In this document: positions 32,411 to 42,252 of the stretch, piece by piece
How positions within the stretch are numbered: the first letter of the stretch is position 1
How the letters are laid out: each line of letters opens with the position of its first letter
Assembly (NCBI GenBank): GCA_902528175.1
Contig: CABZRN010000006.1
Span: 1-53,683 of the forward strand
Direction: 5' to 3'
From: an uncultured Pelagibacteraceae bacterium
GTDB taxonomy: Bacteria > Pseudomonadota > Alphaproteobacteria > Pelagibacterales > Pelagibacteraceae
DNA: 53,683 nt
The notes under the pieces: generated by a model
The model's input: the letters and a program-made list of their open reading frames with translations, nothing else
The model's database searches: none
What the model was told of the DNA's origin: nothing
Translations under genes and position numbers: made by a program

Positions 32411-33484
32411 ATGCAAAAAGTAATTTTTAGGAAAATCGGAGTAAAAAGTTATAAACCTGGCAGGTCAGTGCTTTTAAACAAAAAAAAAGTAATTAAATTA
32501 TCAGCAAATGAATCCGCATTAGGTTTCTCACCAAGAGTAAAAAAAAAATTATCAAAAATTACTTTGTTATCTAAGTATCCTGACTCAAAGTCTAAAAGTT
32601 TACGTAAGGAAATTTCAAAGAAATTTAGATGCAATTTCGACAAGATAATTTGTGGCTCAGGTTCAGATGAAATAATTCAAATGATTTGTCAATTATTTTT
32701 GACAAAATCAGATGAAGTAATTGTGCCAAAATATAGTTTTTTAATGTATAGAATTTATTCAGGAATAATAGGGGCTAAAGTTGTATATGCTAATGAAGAA
32801 AATTTTAAAGTATCTGTAGAAAATATATTAAAAAAAGTAACTCGAAAAACTAAAATTGTTTTTTTAGCAAATCCTAATAATCCAACAGCGACTTATTTGT
32901 CTGCATTAGAATTAAAATATTTAAGGAAAAGACTGAGGTCAAATATTCTATTAGTAGTTGATGACGCTTACGAAGAATATATGTTAAATAAAGACTATAA
33001 GTCTGGACTAAACTTATTTAAAAACAAAAATAATGTTTTTATTTTAAGGACCTTTTCTAAAATTTATGGATTAGCCTCTCTAAGAGTTGGATGGGGGTAT
33101 GGTTCGAAAGAAATAGTAAAAGCGTTGATGAACATTAAACCACCATTTAATATTACAAAAATAGGAGAGTTATCGGCTATAGAGTCACTTAAAGATAAAA
33201 TATTTATATCAAAATCAATTAAACACAATAAAAAATGGGCGGAAAAACTTAAACGTAATTTAGAAAAAAATAATATAAATACAAATAAAGTATCTGCGAA
33301 CTTTTTGTTGTTAAATTTTGATAAGTGTAAAATTTCAGCTCAAAAATTCAAAAAAAAACTTGAAGAAAAAGGTATTATTGTTAGAAGCCTTGAAGTATAC
33401 GGCATGAATAATAAATTAAGATTAACAATAGGAAATTCCAAAGAAAATAATTATTTTCTAAAAACACTAAAATCAATATTCTAA
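32411..33484 (+). CDS. hisC: histidinol-phosphate / aromatic aminotransferase
   Basis: PLP aminotransferase of fold type I (HisC family). The family N-terminus appears at the ATG at 32411 (357 residues, KPGRS, KLSANESALG); an in-frame ATG at 32363 would add 16 very hydrophobic residues read from the leader and is rejected. Motifs are CGSGSDEII, NPNNPTATY, DDAYEEYM and the PLP lysine in RTFSKIYGLASLRVGWG. Next to tyrA it may act on histidinol phosphate and on prephenate or aromatic keto acids. Confidence 0.92.
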   Translation: MQKVIFRKIGVKSYKPGRSVLLNKKKVIKLSANESALGFSPRVKKKLSKITLLSKYPDSKSKSLRKEISKKFRCNFDKIICGSGSDEIIQMICQLFLTKSDEVIVPKYSFLMYRIYSGIIGAKVVYANEENFKVSVENILKKVTRKTKIVFLANPNNPTATYLSALELKYLRKRLRSNILLVVDDAYEEYMLNKDYKSGLNLFKNKNNVFILRTFSKIYGLASLRVGWGYGSKEIVKALMNIKPPFNITKIGELSAIESLKDKIFISKSIKHNKKWAEKLKRNLEKNNINTNKVSANFLLLNFDKCKISAQKFKKKLEEKGIIVRSLEVYGMNNKLRLTIGNSKENNYFLKTLKSIF

Positions 33485-33485
33485 A

Positions 33486-34391
33486 ATGTTTAGCAATATA
33501 TTAATTATTGGTTGTGGTCTGATAGGTTCGTCTATCTTAAGAGGTTCATTAAGCAAAAAAATTTCAAAAAATATTTATATATTTGAAAAATCAAAAAAAA
33601 ATATCTCCTTGATAAAAAAAATTGATAAGAAAATTAAATTTCTTAATAAAATAGATCACAAGGTTTCAAATATGGACTTGATTGTGCTCTCTACACATAT
33701 GAGTCAATATGATAATTTGATTATAAAGCTGCTAAGACACATTTCGTCAAAAAATTTAATAACCGATACAGGTTCAACCAAGCGTAATGTTGAAAATTTA
33801 ATTAATAAAAACAAGAAGTTAAAAAAAATATTTATTCCAAGCCATCCAATTGCCGGGTCTGAAGTAAGTGGACCAGAGTTTGGTGATAAAAATTTATTTA
33901 AAGACAAGTGGTGTATAATTTTAAAGGGTAACGATAAACCTAAAAAAAATCTAAAAAAAATAGAAAAATTTTGGAAGAAACTTGGATCAAAAATAATATT
34001 TATGAATTCTATTGATCATGACAAAATTTTTTCGATAACTAGTCATTTACCACATTTAATTGCATACAATCTTGTTAAAACCGCTATTGATTTTCAGAAG
34101 AAAAATAAAAAAAGCATTATAAAATATAGCGCAGGGGGTCTAAGAGATTTTTCAAGAACAGCAGCATCTAATGAAATAATGTGGCGTGATATTTTCTTTG
34201 AAAACAAAGATAATATTATCGATTCAATCAATATCTTTATAAGAAATTTAAAAAATTTTAAAAAACTTGTTAAGAATCAAAATAATACAAGTGTTTTAAA
34301 GATATTGAAGAATTCAAAAAAAGTTCGGAGACAAATAATAAATTTAAAACAAGATGTATCAAAACCTAATTTTGGTAGAGATTTATTTTAA
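33486..34391 (+). CDS. tyrA: prephenate/arogenate dehydrogenase
   Basis: Oxidative decarboxylation in tyrosine synthesis. The 301 residues show the dinucleotide motif IIGCGLIGSSILRG, DTGSTKRNV, the substrate-binding IPSHPIAGSEVSGPE and ITSHLPHLIAYNL, and SAGGLRDFSRTAAS. It starts one base after the hisC stop. Its stop codon overlaps that of the convergent sulfotransferase gene. Confidence 0.94.
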   Translation: MFSNILIIGCGLIGSSILRGSLSKKISKNIYIFEKSKKNISLIKKIDKKIKFLNKIDHKVSNMDLIVLSTHMSQYDNLIIKLLRHISSKNLITDTGSTKRNVENLINKNKKLKKIFIPSHPIAGSEVSGPEFGDKNLFKDKWCIILKGNDKPKKNLKKIEKFWKKLGSKIIFMNSIDHDKIFSITSHLPHLIAYNLVKTAIDFQKKNKKSIIKYSAGGLRDFSRTAASNEIMWRDIFFENKDNIIDSINIFIRNLKNFKKLVKNQNNTSVLKILKNSKKVRRQIINLKQDVSKPNFGRDLF

Positions 34392-35902
34392 CTCAAATCT
34401 TTTAGCCCAGCTAAATAACTTTCGTACCCGTTATATGATTTAAGCGATGTGTTATATATTGGTTTTCTTGCTTGATTAAAGCTGATTGTTTTTATCACCC
34501 TCTTATTTTTGTGGTGTTGCAAACAGTTGTCATCCCAGTCTAAAGAACAAAATTTTAATAATTTTTTAACTTCATCTTGGGTATGTTTAATCAAATTTTC
34601 GTATTTTAGATCATATATATCATTTGGAAAGAGATTCTTCCAAAATAACATCAAATCTTGATAATATTTATAATAATTAGACAAATCGCTTAAGTCATTT
34701 CCAAAGCTTATTTTTGTAGGAAAATAATTTTTATAAATCGACCAACAGTTATCTATGGGATTCCTATTAATATTAATAAATTTTGAATTTGGTAAGAACT
34801 TTAAGATAAATCCTATATAAAAAAAATTTAATGGCGCTTTATCTGTGAAAAATTTTTCAGAGTTATCAATATTAGATATATAGTCTAAGTAATCATCCCT
34901 ACAATTTAACAAATCCTTTTCAATTAAATTTTCATTAGATTTAAAATAGTCATTATAAATTTTTTGTATATAGGGTAACTCACCACCACCAACTACGTTT
35001 TTATGAGATGATAAAATTTGTTCGGTTAAAGATGTTCCTGATCTTGGCATACCAATTATAAAGATAAATTTTCTAGTATTAATCTTTAATTTTGTATTAT
35101 TTAAAGATTTAAACTTAATTTTAATTAAGTTAAATCTTTTTTTATCCTGGTCAAAATTATAATTGCTAATTTTTTTTGATAAGTCATTTGCTTTTTTGTA
35201 ATTTTTAAAAGCTTTTGAATATTTATTTTGGTCATCATATGCTTTTCCTAGAGCAAAATGTAGATGTAGTAATGAATTTACGTTAAGCTCCATGTTTGAT
35301 AACTTTTCCCTTAAGCTAAAAAAATGTTTATGTTGAGAATTGTACTTTTCTATTTGAGAAATCATTCTATCTGCTTCTGTAAAATTAGGCTGAAGATCTA
35401 ACATCTTTAAATATATTTTTTTAGATTTTTCAAAGTTACCTAAACTATTGTGAATACCTGCTAAATTGTACATTATCGCAAGTTCTTCAGGTTTAATTAA
35501 TAAGATCTTTTCATAAATAGAAATTGCTTCTTCATTTTTATCCAAATTTTTTTTTAAATTTGCTAAATTATTTAACAAACTCAAATTATCAGCATTAATT
35601 TTAAGACCTTTTTTGTAACAGTCCTCAGCTTTTTTGTATTGATAAATATTTGAATAAAACATCCCTAAATTATTTAAAAAATCAACATTATTTGGACTGT
35701 TTTTTAAAGCTAATTCCATCACATTTATAGCTTTTGTGACATCATTTTTACTATTATACGAGAGACATAATAGATTATAAAAAACATCAACTTTATTTTT
35801 TTTTAGAATTAGATTGCATTCCTTTATAACTTCATCATATTTTTTCTCTAAAAATCTTTTTTTTAACTCCTCAAATTTATTTTTTAAATCTTGGACGTTC
35901 AT
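34388..35902 (-). CDS. TPR-repeat sulfotransferase
   Basis: A two-part, 504-residue protein. Residues about 1-250 are TPR-like helical repeats (for example NVDFLNNLGMFYSNIYQYKK, NLSLLNNLANLKKNLDKNE). Residues about 278-500 form a PAPS-dependent sulfotransferase domain with the 5'-phosphosulfate loop GMPRSGTSLTEQILSSH (PRSGT at 286-290) and the later INRNPIDNCWSIYKNYF 3'-phosphate region. There is no signal peptide. The acceptor is unknown. It directly follows the NlpC/P60 gene on the same strand. Confidence 0.88.
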   Translation of the reverse strand: MNVQDLKNKFEELKKRFLEKKYDEVIKECNLILKKNKVDVFYNLLCLSYNSKNDVTKAINVMELALKNSPNNVDFLNNLGMFYSNIYQYKKAEDCYKKGLKINADNLSLLNNLANLKKNLDKNEEAISIYEKILLIKPEELAIMYNLAGIHNSLGNFEKSKKIYLKMLDLQPNFTEADRMISQIEKYNSQHKHFFSLREKLSNMELNVNSLLHLHFALGKAYDDQNKYSKAFKNYKKANDLSKKISNYNFDQDKKRFNLIKIKFKSLNNTKLKINTRKFIFIIGMPRSGTSLTEQILSSHKNVVGGGELPYIQKIYNDYFKSNENLIEKDLLNCRDDYLDYISNIDNSEKFFTDKAPLNFFYIGFILKFLPNSKFININRNPIDNCWSIYKNYFPTKISFGNDLSDLSNYYKYYQDLMLFWKNLFPNDIYDLKYENLIKHTQDEVKKLLKFCSLDWDDNCLQHHKNKRVIKTISFNQARKPIYNTSLKSYNGYESYLAGLKDLS

Positions 35903-36616
35903 TTATCTAATTCCAATCACTTTTAGTTTAGCTGTTTTTTTTATTAGTTTTATTGTTTTTTTTACATTCATGAAAAGAACTTTTTTTTTTGGTCCATAAG
36001 CATGTATTAATAGAGTCTTTGATAGACAAACCGCAACATGACCATTCCAAAATATAATAGCATTCTTCTTAATATTGTTTGGTTTTTTAAAATGTTTTAT
36101 TTGATCTTTTGTGTCCCTAGGACAGTATTGGTTATTAAATTTAAAAAAAATTTGCACTAATGCCGAACAATCGATTCCTTTAAAAGTTTTGCCACCCCAT
36201 TTATAAGGAATATCTTTAAAAATTATAATATTTTTGAAAGTCTGGTTCTTGTAACTTACTGGTACTACGTCTTTTTTTTTTATCCAATAATTTTCAAATT
36301 TATAAAATTCTTTTTTTTTTTCTGTTACTGAAATTAATGAACAAAATGGTAGTTTAGTGCTTAGTATATATTTATTTTTTGGTTTTGAATATATTCTTGC
36401 AAATAAAGATGAAATTTTATGTGTAATCTTAATATCTTTTATAAATTTTCTTCTTTTTATAAAACCTGTATACTTGTCATAAGAGGTCTTAATTTTTAAC
36501 CAATTTTTTTTTTTATTTAATATTTGGAACCTTTCACCATATATCAACTGTGAGGATAATTTTGATTTCAAAGATTCTTTTTCATAAATATTTACTATTG
36601 GATAGTTGTTTATCAT
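35903..36616 (-). CDS. NlpC/P60 peptidoglycan endopeptidase with SH3 domains
   Basis: Cysteine peptidase that probably cuts D-Glu-diaminopimelate bonds in muropeptides. Residues about 1-120 look like two bacterial SH3 modules (GERFQILNKKKNWLKIKT; WIKKKDVVPV). The catalytic domain has Cys150 in GIDCSALVQIFF, His193 in NGHVAVCL and His205 in LIHAYG, plus the usual YKWGG. No signal peptide is seen, so a cytoplasmic recycling role fits, as does its 4-base overlap with the AmpG-like permease. Confidence 0.88.
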   Translation of the reverse strand: MINNYPIVNIYEKESLKSKLSSQLIYGERFQILNKKKNWLKIKTSYDKYTGFIKRRKFIKDIKITHKISSLFARIYSKPKNKYILSTKLPFCSLISVTEKKKEFYKFENYWIKKKDVVPVSYKNQTFKNIIIFKDIPYKWGGKTFKGIDCSALVQIFFKFNNQYCPRDTKDQIKHFKKPNNIKKNAIIFWNGHVAVCLSKTLLIHAYGPKKKVLFMNVKKTIKLIKKTAKLKVIGIR

Positions 36617-38076
36617 TTAGTTGGTGCTACTTTTGAAATATATACTATTAAAAACAAAACCGGTATTCCTATTAAAGCGGTAGTTATAAAATAGGTTTGG
36701 TAACCCATTACATCTACCCAAGCTCCAGAATAACCTGCTATAAGTTTAGGTAAAAATAACATTATCGAACTGAAAAGAGCATATTGAGTAGCTGTAAATC
36801 TTATAGATGTTAATCCAGACAAGTATATTACAAATGCTGCTCCAGCAAATCCGCTAGAAATATTATCAGCTGTAATTACAGATATTAAGTATTTAATATT
36901 AACTTCTGTAGTTGCCAACCAAGCAAAAAGTAAATTGCTTAATGACGCAATAAGTGCACCAATAAATAAAGTGATCATAGTTCCAAATTTCATAGCAAAA
37001 TATCCTCCAAACAATCCCCCAACAATCGTGGCAAAAACTCCAAAAAATTTAGAATATGTTGCAATTTCACCTATGCTATAACCCTTTTCTAGATAAAAAA
37101 TATTTGCCATTACCCCCATGACAACATCTGCCATTCTATAAATTGATATTAAAAGTAAAATAAGTATAGCAAGCCCCCCATACCTATCGATAAAGTTTTT
37201 AATTGGATTGAAATAACTCTCTTTAATTATTGAGCTATCTTGAAATTTCAATTTAACTAGCAAAAAAATATAAAAACCACTACATAAAAAACAGATAATC
37301 AACTTTAATATTGTAAAGAAAAAACTTAATAAATTTTTGTCTGAAAAAGGATTAATTATATTTGAATAAATAAATATGAAAATTACAACTGAAATTAATA
37401 TATTTACAAAAAACTTAAAGTGCGAATTTGTTCGATTTGAAAATATCCTTCTATGCTTCGGTTCACGGGATATGAGATTTGCAATGATACCTATCAACAT
37501 TAATGATGACATAGTTAGATATACTTTTTTCCAAACAATATGATCATAAATATCTGCCCCCCATAATGAAGCTAACCATAAACTACCAGCTCCACCAACT
37601 AGCATACCAATTCTGTAACCAGCTATATATGTTGACGATAGCGATCCTTGTAAATTTTGTTCAACAGACTCAATTCTGTAAGCATCAATTATTATATCTT
37701 GGGTTGCACTAAAAAAGGCAACAAGGGTAATACACACAGCTGTAATGTAAATATTATTTTGAGGATCATTTATTGATGTGAGAATTAATGCAAAAATTAT
37801 TAATAATTGCGTCAAGAGCAGCCAGCTTCTCCTATGTCCCATACCAGAAAAAAAAGGAATACTAACTTTGTCTACTAAAGGGGACCATAAAAATTTAAAA
37901 GCATATGCAAACCCAGCCCAACTAAAAAGAGTGACAGTGCTTCTCTCAATACCAGCTTTAATTAACCATACTGATAAAGTAGAAAAAACTAAAAGTATTG
38001 GTAGCCCCGATGAAAACCCAAGCATAATCATTTTTAATGGTTTCTCAGTAAAGAAAAATAAAAAGTTTCTATTCAA
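36613..38076 (-). CDS. ampG: AmpG-like muropeptide permease (MFS)
   Basis: Inner-membrane major-facilitator transporter of 487 residues with about 12-14 hydrophobic segments. The AmpG family is suggested by MLGFSSGLPILLVFSTLSVWL near the start, GHRRSWLLLTQ and FFSATQDIIIDAYRIE. Those transporters import anhydro-muropeptides for recycling. The overlapping NlpC/P60 gene supports this. The substrate is inferred from the family. Confidence 0.82.
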   Translation of the reverse strand: MNRNFLFFFTEKPLKMIMLGFSSGLPILLVFSTLSVWLIKAGIERSTVTLFSWAGFAYAFKFLWSPLVDKVSIPFFSGMGHRRSWLLLTQLLIIFALILTSINDPQNNIYITAVCITLVAFFSATQDIIIDAYRIESVEQNLQGSLSSTYIAGYRIGMLVGGAGSLWLASLWGADIYDHIVWKKVYLTMSSLMLIGIIANLISREPKHRRIFSNRTNSHFKFFVNILISVVIFIFIYSNIINPFSDKNLLSFFFTILKLIICFLCSGFYIFLLVKLKFQDSSIIKESYFNPIKNFIDRYGGLAILILLLISIYRMADVVMGVMANIFYLEKGYSIGEIATYSKFFGVFATIVGGLFGGYFAMKFGTMITLFIGALIASLSNLLFAWLATTEVNIKYLISVITADNISSGFAGAAFVIYLSGLTSIRFTATQYALFSSIMLFLPKLIAGYSGAWVDVMGYQTYFITTALIGIPVLFLIVYISKVAPTK

Positions 38077-39522
38077 TTATTTTCTCCAAAAAGATGGTAA
38101 AAAAATTATTAGGATTGCAAAAATTTCCAGTCTTCCTAAAATCATTCCTACTGATAGCAACCACTTAGATTGATCAGGAAGTCCAGAATAATTACTATTT
38201 GGTCCTATTTCACCCCCCAAGCCAGGCCCAACATTAGATAAAGAAGATGCCGCACCTGAAATTGAAGTTATAAAGTCTAAGCCAGTTAAGGTAAGCATTG
38301 AAGCTAATACAAAAAATATCAAAATATAAAGATATATAAAAGATATTATCGATGCTATCAGCTTATCTTCAACTTTACTATTATTGTATTTCAAATTTAT
38401 TATAGCTCTTGGATAGATAATTTTAATTAGTTGATTTCTAATAAAGTAATACAAAATGTGTACTCTAAAAATTTTTATTCCACATGTGGTTGATCCAGCG
38501 CAACCTCCAATAAACATAAGTATTAAGAAAAAAATTAATGGAAAATTTCCCCATTGATCAAACTCTTTAGTTACATATCCTGTACCTGTTAAAATTGAAA
38601 CTACATTAAAAATTACTGATCTTAGCTGTATTTCAAATATACTCTTGTTAACAATAATAAGATAAATAAATAATACTAATATTGATATTAGAGTTAATTT
38701 AAAAAATAGTTTGACTTGTTCATCCTTAAAGATAATTTTTTTATCATCAGAAATAAATTTTATATATAATATAAAAGGAACACTACCTAACAAAATAAAT
38801 ATAATTGAAACAGTCTCAATGTAAGCATTATTAAAGTATCCTATAGACTGATCATAATTTGAAAAACCACCAGTTGCTATCGTTGTCATAGAATGTGTCA
38901 AACTATCGAAAGCACTCATTCCGAAAATTTTATAAAATAATGCACACAAAAAAGTTAAAGTTATATATACAGTAATCAGTCTTTTAGAAATTTCTTTAGA
39001 TTTTGGTAAAATCTTTTCAGAGGTATCATAAGCAGACACTTTTAATAATTGCATTCCACCAATATTCATAATTGGCATAAGTGTAATAGCCATCAAAATT
39101 ATACCAATTCCTCCAAGCCATTGAAGCATTGACCTCCACATAAGTATACCTTTTGGTGAACTTTCTATATTGTCTAAAATTGTTGCTCCTGTAGTTGTAA
39201 TGCCTGACATGCTTTCAAAAAAAGAGTCTGTAATTGATAAATTTAATCCAGAGAAAAAAAATGGCAAGGATCCAAATGTTGCAATGCTCAACCATGATAA
39301 AGCTGTTAATATAAAGGCCTGTTGTGTATTTATTAATTTTAAATGATCAATGTTAGAAAGAAAAAACAATATACCGAAAGTAATTGTTATAATTCCTGAG
39401 GTAATAAAAGTATAGTCAAATTCGTTATAAATTAATTGGAACAACACCGGAACCATCATGGCCACTCCTAAAATAATTAATAAAATCCCTAATGTAAAAA
39501 ATACTGTTTTATAATTGGTCAT
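38077..39522 (-). CDS. trkH: TrkH-family potassium uptake protein
   Basis: Membrane subunit of a Trk/Ktr potassium system, 481 residues. The four pore-loop repeats are visible around SMSGITTTGATIL, TIATGGFSN, VSILTGTGYVT and AASSLSNVGPGLGG, with their conserved glycines; LQWLGGIGIIL also fits TrkH. The regulatory partner TrkA is not in this window. It is divergent from lysK across 85 bases that contain a minus-strand TATAAT (39566-39561). Confidence 0.92.
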   Translation of the reverse strand: MTNYKTVFFTLGILLIILGVAMMVPVLFQLIYNEFDYTFITSGIITITFGILFFLSNIDHLKLINTQQAFILTALSWLSIATFGSLPFFFSGLNLSITDSFFESMSGITTTGATILDNIESSPKGILMWRSMLQWLGGIGIILMAITLMPIMNIGGMQLLKVSAYDTSEKILPKSKEISKRLITVYITLTFLCALFYKIFGMSAFDSLTHSMTTIATGGFSNYDQSIGYFNNAYIETVSIIFILLGSVPFILYIKFISDDKKIIFKDEQVKLFFKLTLISILVLFIYLIIVNKSIFEIQLRSVIFNVVSILTGTGYVTKEFDQWGNFPLIFFLILMFIGGCAGSTTCGIKIFRVHILYYFIRNQLIKIIYPRAIINLKYNNSKVEDKLIASIISFIYLYILIFFVLASMLTLTGLDFITSISGAASSLSNVGPGLGGEIGPNSNYSGLPDQSKWLLSVGMILGRLEIFAILIIFLPSFWRK

Positions 39523-39607
39523 TTTTAACGAACATTATTTTATGGAAAATAAATTTCAACATTATATGAATAAAATATGTTCTTAAATTACAAGATATTT
39601 TAAATTG

Positions 39608-41176
39608 ATGATAAATATTAAAAAAGAAGATATAGAAAAGTCGAACTCATGGCCGTTTGTTGAGGCAAAAAAGATTATTAAAGAAAGGAAAAAATACATA
39701 GATAAAAAAGGAAAAATTATACTACAGACTGGATATGGTCCTTCAGGATTACCTCATATTGGAACATTTGGAGAGGTTGCAAGAACAAGCATGATAGTTA
39801 ATGCCTTAAATTACATATCAGATTTACCAAAAGAAATTATTACATTTTCGGATGATTTAGACGGTTTGAGAAAAGTGCCAGATAACGTTCCAAACAAAGA
39901 TATACTCAAAAAAAATTTGCATAAGCCTCTTACAGATATTCCTGACCCGTTTGGAAAATTTAAAAGTTTCGGTGAACATAATAATGAAATGCTAAAAAAA
40001 TTTTTAGATGAATTCAACTTTAAATATAAATTTATGAGTTCAACAGCTTTATATAAATCTGGATTTTTTAATACTACATTAAAAAAAATATTAGATAATT
40101 ACGAAGAGATAATGAACATAATTATTCCTACCTTGGGCAAAGAAAGACAAAAAACATATTCACCATTTCTTCCTTTATGCAAAGAAACAGGTCGAGTTTT
40201 AGAAATACCGATTATCGAAATAAATAAAAAAAATTCATCTTTAATTTTTGATAATAATGGAAAAAAATTGGAGTCAAGTATTTTGGATGGCAATTGCAAA
40301 CTTCAATGGAAAGTAGATTGGGCTATGAGATGGTATACTCTTGATATTGATTTTGAGATGTATGGAAAAGACTTAATTGAGAGTGCAATTCTATCTACTA
40401 AAATAATTAAACTCTTAGGAAAAAATAATCCTTCAGGTTTTGCTTATGAACTATTTCTTGATGATCAAGGTGAAAAAATTTCAAAGTCAAAAGGAAACGG
40501 CGTGACTATTGAGGAGTGGCTTAATTATGCCTCACCAGAAAGTTTGTCCTTGTTTATGTATAAGAATCCAAAAAGGGCAAAAAAGTTATATAAAGAAATT
40601 GTGCCAAAGGCAGTAGATGAGTATTTAGATTTGATCGAAATAAGTAAGAGACAGGATGCACGAGAGTTGTTGCTCAATCCTTTATGGCATGTTCATAACG
40701 GCAAAATACCCTATGAGGATAGCATCATGAGTTTTTCCATGCTTTTAAATTTAGTTGAGACTAGCAATGCTACGTCTAAAGAAATGCTTTGGAAATTTGT
40801 AAAAAATTATAAAAAAGATATTACTAAAGATAACTTTCCTATATTTAATAATCTAATAAAATATTCAATCAAATACTTTAACGATGTAGTTAAACAAAAT
40901 AAAAAATATAAAAAACCAAATATTACAGAAAAAAAAGCTTTGTTAGATTTAATTTCAAACTTAGAAAAATGTTCTGATAATATGAAACCTGAGGATTTAC
41001 AAACAGAAATTTACACAGTAGGAAAAAATAATGGTTATAAGGAAAACCTTAGAGAATGGTTTAAATTAATTTACGAGGTAGTCTTCGGAGTAGAAAACGG
41101 TCCTAGGCTAGGATTTTTCATAAGTTTTTTTGGAAGAAAGGAAATGATTTCACTTATCAAAGAGAAAATAAATTAA
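39608..41176 (+). CDS. lysK: lysyl-tRNA synthetase, class I
   Basis: Charges tRNA-Lys with the class I (Rossmann) type of enzyme instead of the more common class II LysS. From the ATG at 39608 it has 522 residues; a TTG one codon before is less likely. The signatures are GPSGLPHIGTFGEVAR (HIGH motif at 50-53) and KISKSKGNG (KMSKS motif at 290-294). The C-terminal helical domain is present. Class I LysRS is known in archaea and several Alphaproteobacteria. Its stop overlaps the pyrD start by one base. Confidence 0.95.
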   Translation: MINIKKEDIEKSNSWPFVEAKKIIKERKKYIDKKGKIILQTGYGPSGLPHIGTFGEVARTSMIVNALNYISDLPKEIITFSDDLDGLRKVPDNVPNKDILKKNLHKPLTDIPDPFGKFKSFGEHNNEMLKKFLDEFNFKYKFMSSTALYKSGFFNTTLKKILDNYEEIMNIIIPTLGKERQKTYSPFLPLCKETGRVLEIPIIEINKKNSSLIFDNNGKKLESSILDGNCKLQWKVDWAMRWYTLDIDFEMYGKDLIESAILSTKIIKLLGKNNPSGFAYELFLDDQGEKISKSKGNGVTIEEWLNYASPESLSLFMYKNPKRAKKLYKEIVPKAVDEYLDLIEISKRQDARELLLNPLWHVHNGKIPYEDSIMSFSMLLNLVETSNATSKEMLWKFVKNYKKDITKDNFPIFNNLIKYSIKYFNDVVKQNKKYKKPNITEKKALLDLISNLEKCSDNMKPEDLQTEIYTVGKNNGYKENLREWFKLIYEVVFGVENGPRLGFFISFFGRKEMISLIKEKIN

Positions 41177-42213
41177 TGTTTGATAAAATTAGACCATTGA
41201 TATTTAAATTAGATCCTGAATTGGCACACACATTAGCTATTAAGGCTCTTAAAACAAATTTGTTTTTAAAACAAAAAATTTCAGAAGATTCTTATCTAAA
41301 ATCTGAATTGTTTGGAAGAGAGATAGATAATCCAATCGGGGTTGCTGCTGGTTTTGACAAAGATGCTGAGGTTTATAACCCATTATTTAACCTAGGTTTT
41401 GGTTTTGTTGAGGTGGGAACAGTCACACCTTTAAAACAATATGGAAACAAAAAACCAAGAGTTTTTAGGTTAGAGAACGATAAAGCTTTAATAAATCGTC
41501 TTGGTTTTAATAACTCTGGCAGCGATGTTGTAATTGATAGAATAAAAAAAAATAAACCGATTGGTATACTTGGTGTAAACATAGGGCCAAATTGGGATAG
41601 CAAAGATAGAGTAGGAGACTACCTAATTGGATTTAATAAATTTTATAATTTAGCAGATTATATAACAATTAATATTTCATCACCTAATACGGAAAACTTA
41701 AGAGATTTTCACAATTTAGAAGAATTAGGAAATTTATTAGATAAAATTTTTGCTGAAAAAAAAAAATTAAATAGCGACATTCCGATTGCTTTAAAGGTTT
41801 CACCAGATATTGATAATGTCATTGTTAAAGATATATCTAAAATATTGATACAATATAAAGTCAATGCGTTAATTGTTTCAAATACTACCGATCAAAATAG
41901 AGATAATCTGAAAGACCATCAAAAATTCCAGAAAGGTGGTTTATCGGGTAAACCTTTAAACGATATATCAAATAAATTAATAAATAATTTTTTTAAAAAT
42001 CTAAATGGACAAACAAAAATAATTGGTGTGGGAGGTGTGGACTCTGGAGAAACAGCATACAAAAAATTTTTGAGTGGCGCTAATTTTGTTCAACTTTATA
42101 CAGGCATGGTTTTTAGAGGACCAAAAATTGCAATAAAAATTAATGAAGAACTTAAAACAATATTAAAGGAAAAAAAAATAAAAAATTACTCCGATATTAT
42201 TGGTAAATTATAA
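41176..42213 (+). CDS. pyrD: dihydroorotate dehydrogenase (quinone), class 2
   Basis: Oxidises dihydroorotate to orotate with membrane quinone. The 345 residues match class 2: an N-terminal helical membrane-contact segment (about 1-40, including DPELAHTLAIKAL), IGVAAGFDKDAEVYN, FGFVEVGTVTP, the catalytic serine in ISSPNTENLRDF, and the FMN site GVGGVDSGETAYKK. It starts on the last base of lysK. Confidence 0.96.
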   Translation: MFDKIRPLIFKLDPELAHTLAIKALKTNLFLKQKISEDSYLKSELFGREIDNPIGVAAGFDKDAEVYNPLFNLGFGFVEVGTVTPLKQYGNKKPRVFRLENDKALINRLGFNNSGSDVVIDRIKKNKPIGILGVNIGPNWDSKDRVGDYLIGFNKFYNLADYITINISSPNTENLRDFHNLEELGNLLDKIFAEKKKLNSDIPIALKVSPDIDNVIVKDISKILIQYKVNALIVSNTTDQNRDNLKDHQKFQKGGLSGKPLNDISNKLINNFFKNLNGQTKIIGVGGVDSGETAYKKFLSGANFVQLYTGMVFRGPKIAIKINEELKTILKEKKIKNYSDIIGKL

Positions 42214-42215
42214 AC

Positions 42216-42244
42216 TTGACTGATACATAATGTACATTTATACA
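42216..42244 (+). promoter_or_regulatory. rpmB promoter predicting a leaderless mRNA
   Basis: TTGACT (42216-42221), a 17-base spacer and TATACA (42239-42244). The -10 ends only 8 bases before the rpmB ATG, so transcription should begin one or two bases from the start codon, or at it. No ribosome binding sequence could fit in the message. The whole 39-base gap after pyrD is used by this promoter. Confidence 0.5.
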
Positions 42245-42252
42245 CTCTCCTC

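Noticed and set aside
39523-39607. GAACAT...ATGTTC inverted repeat in the trkH-lysK gap as an operator
   Set aside because: The six-base arms are over 40 bases apart in very AT-rich DNA; chance is a sufficient explanation.
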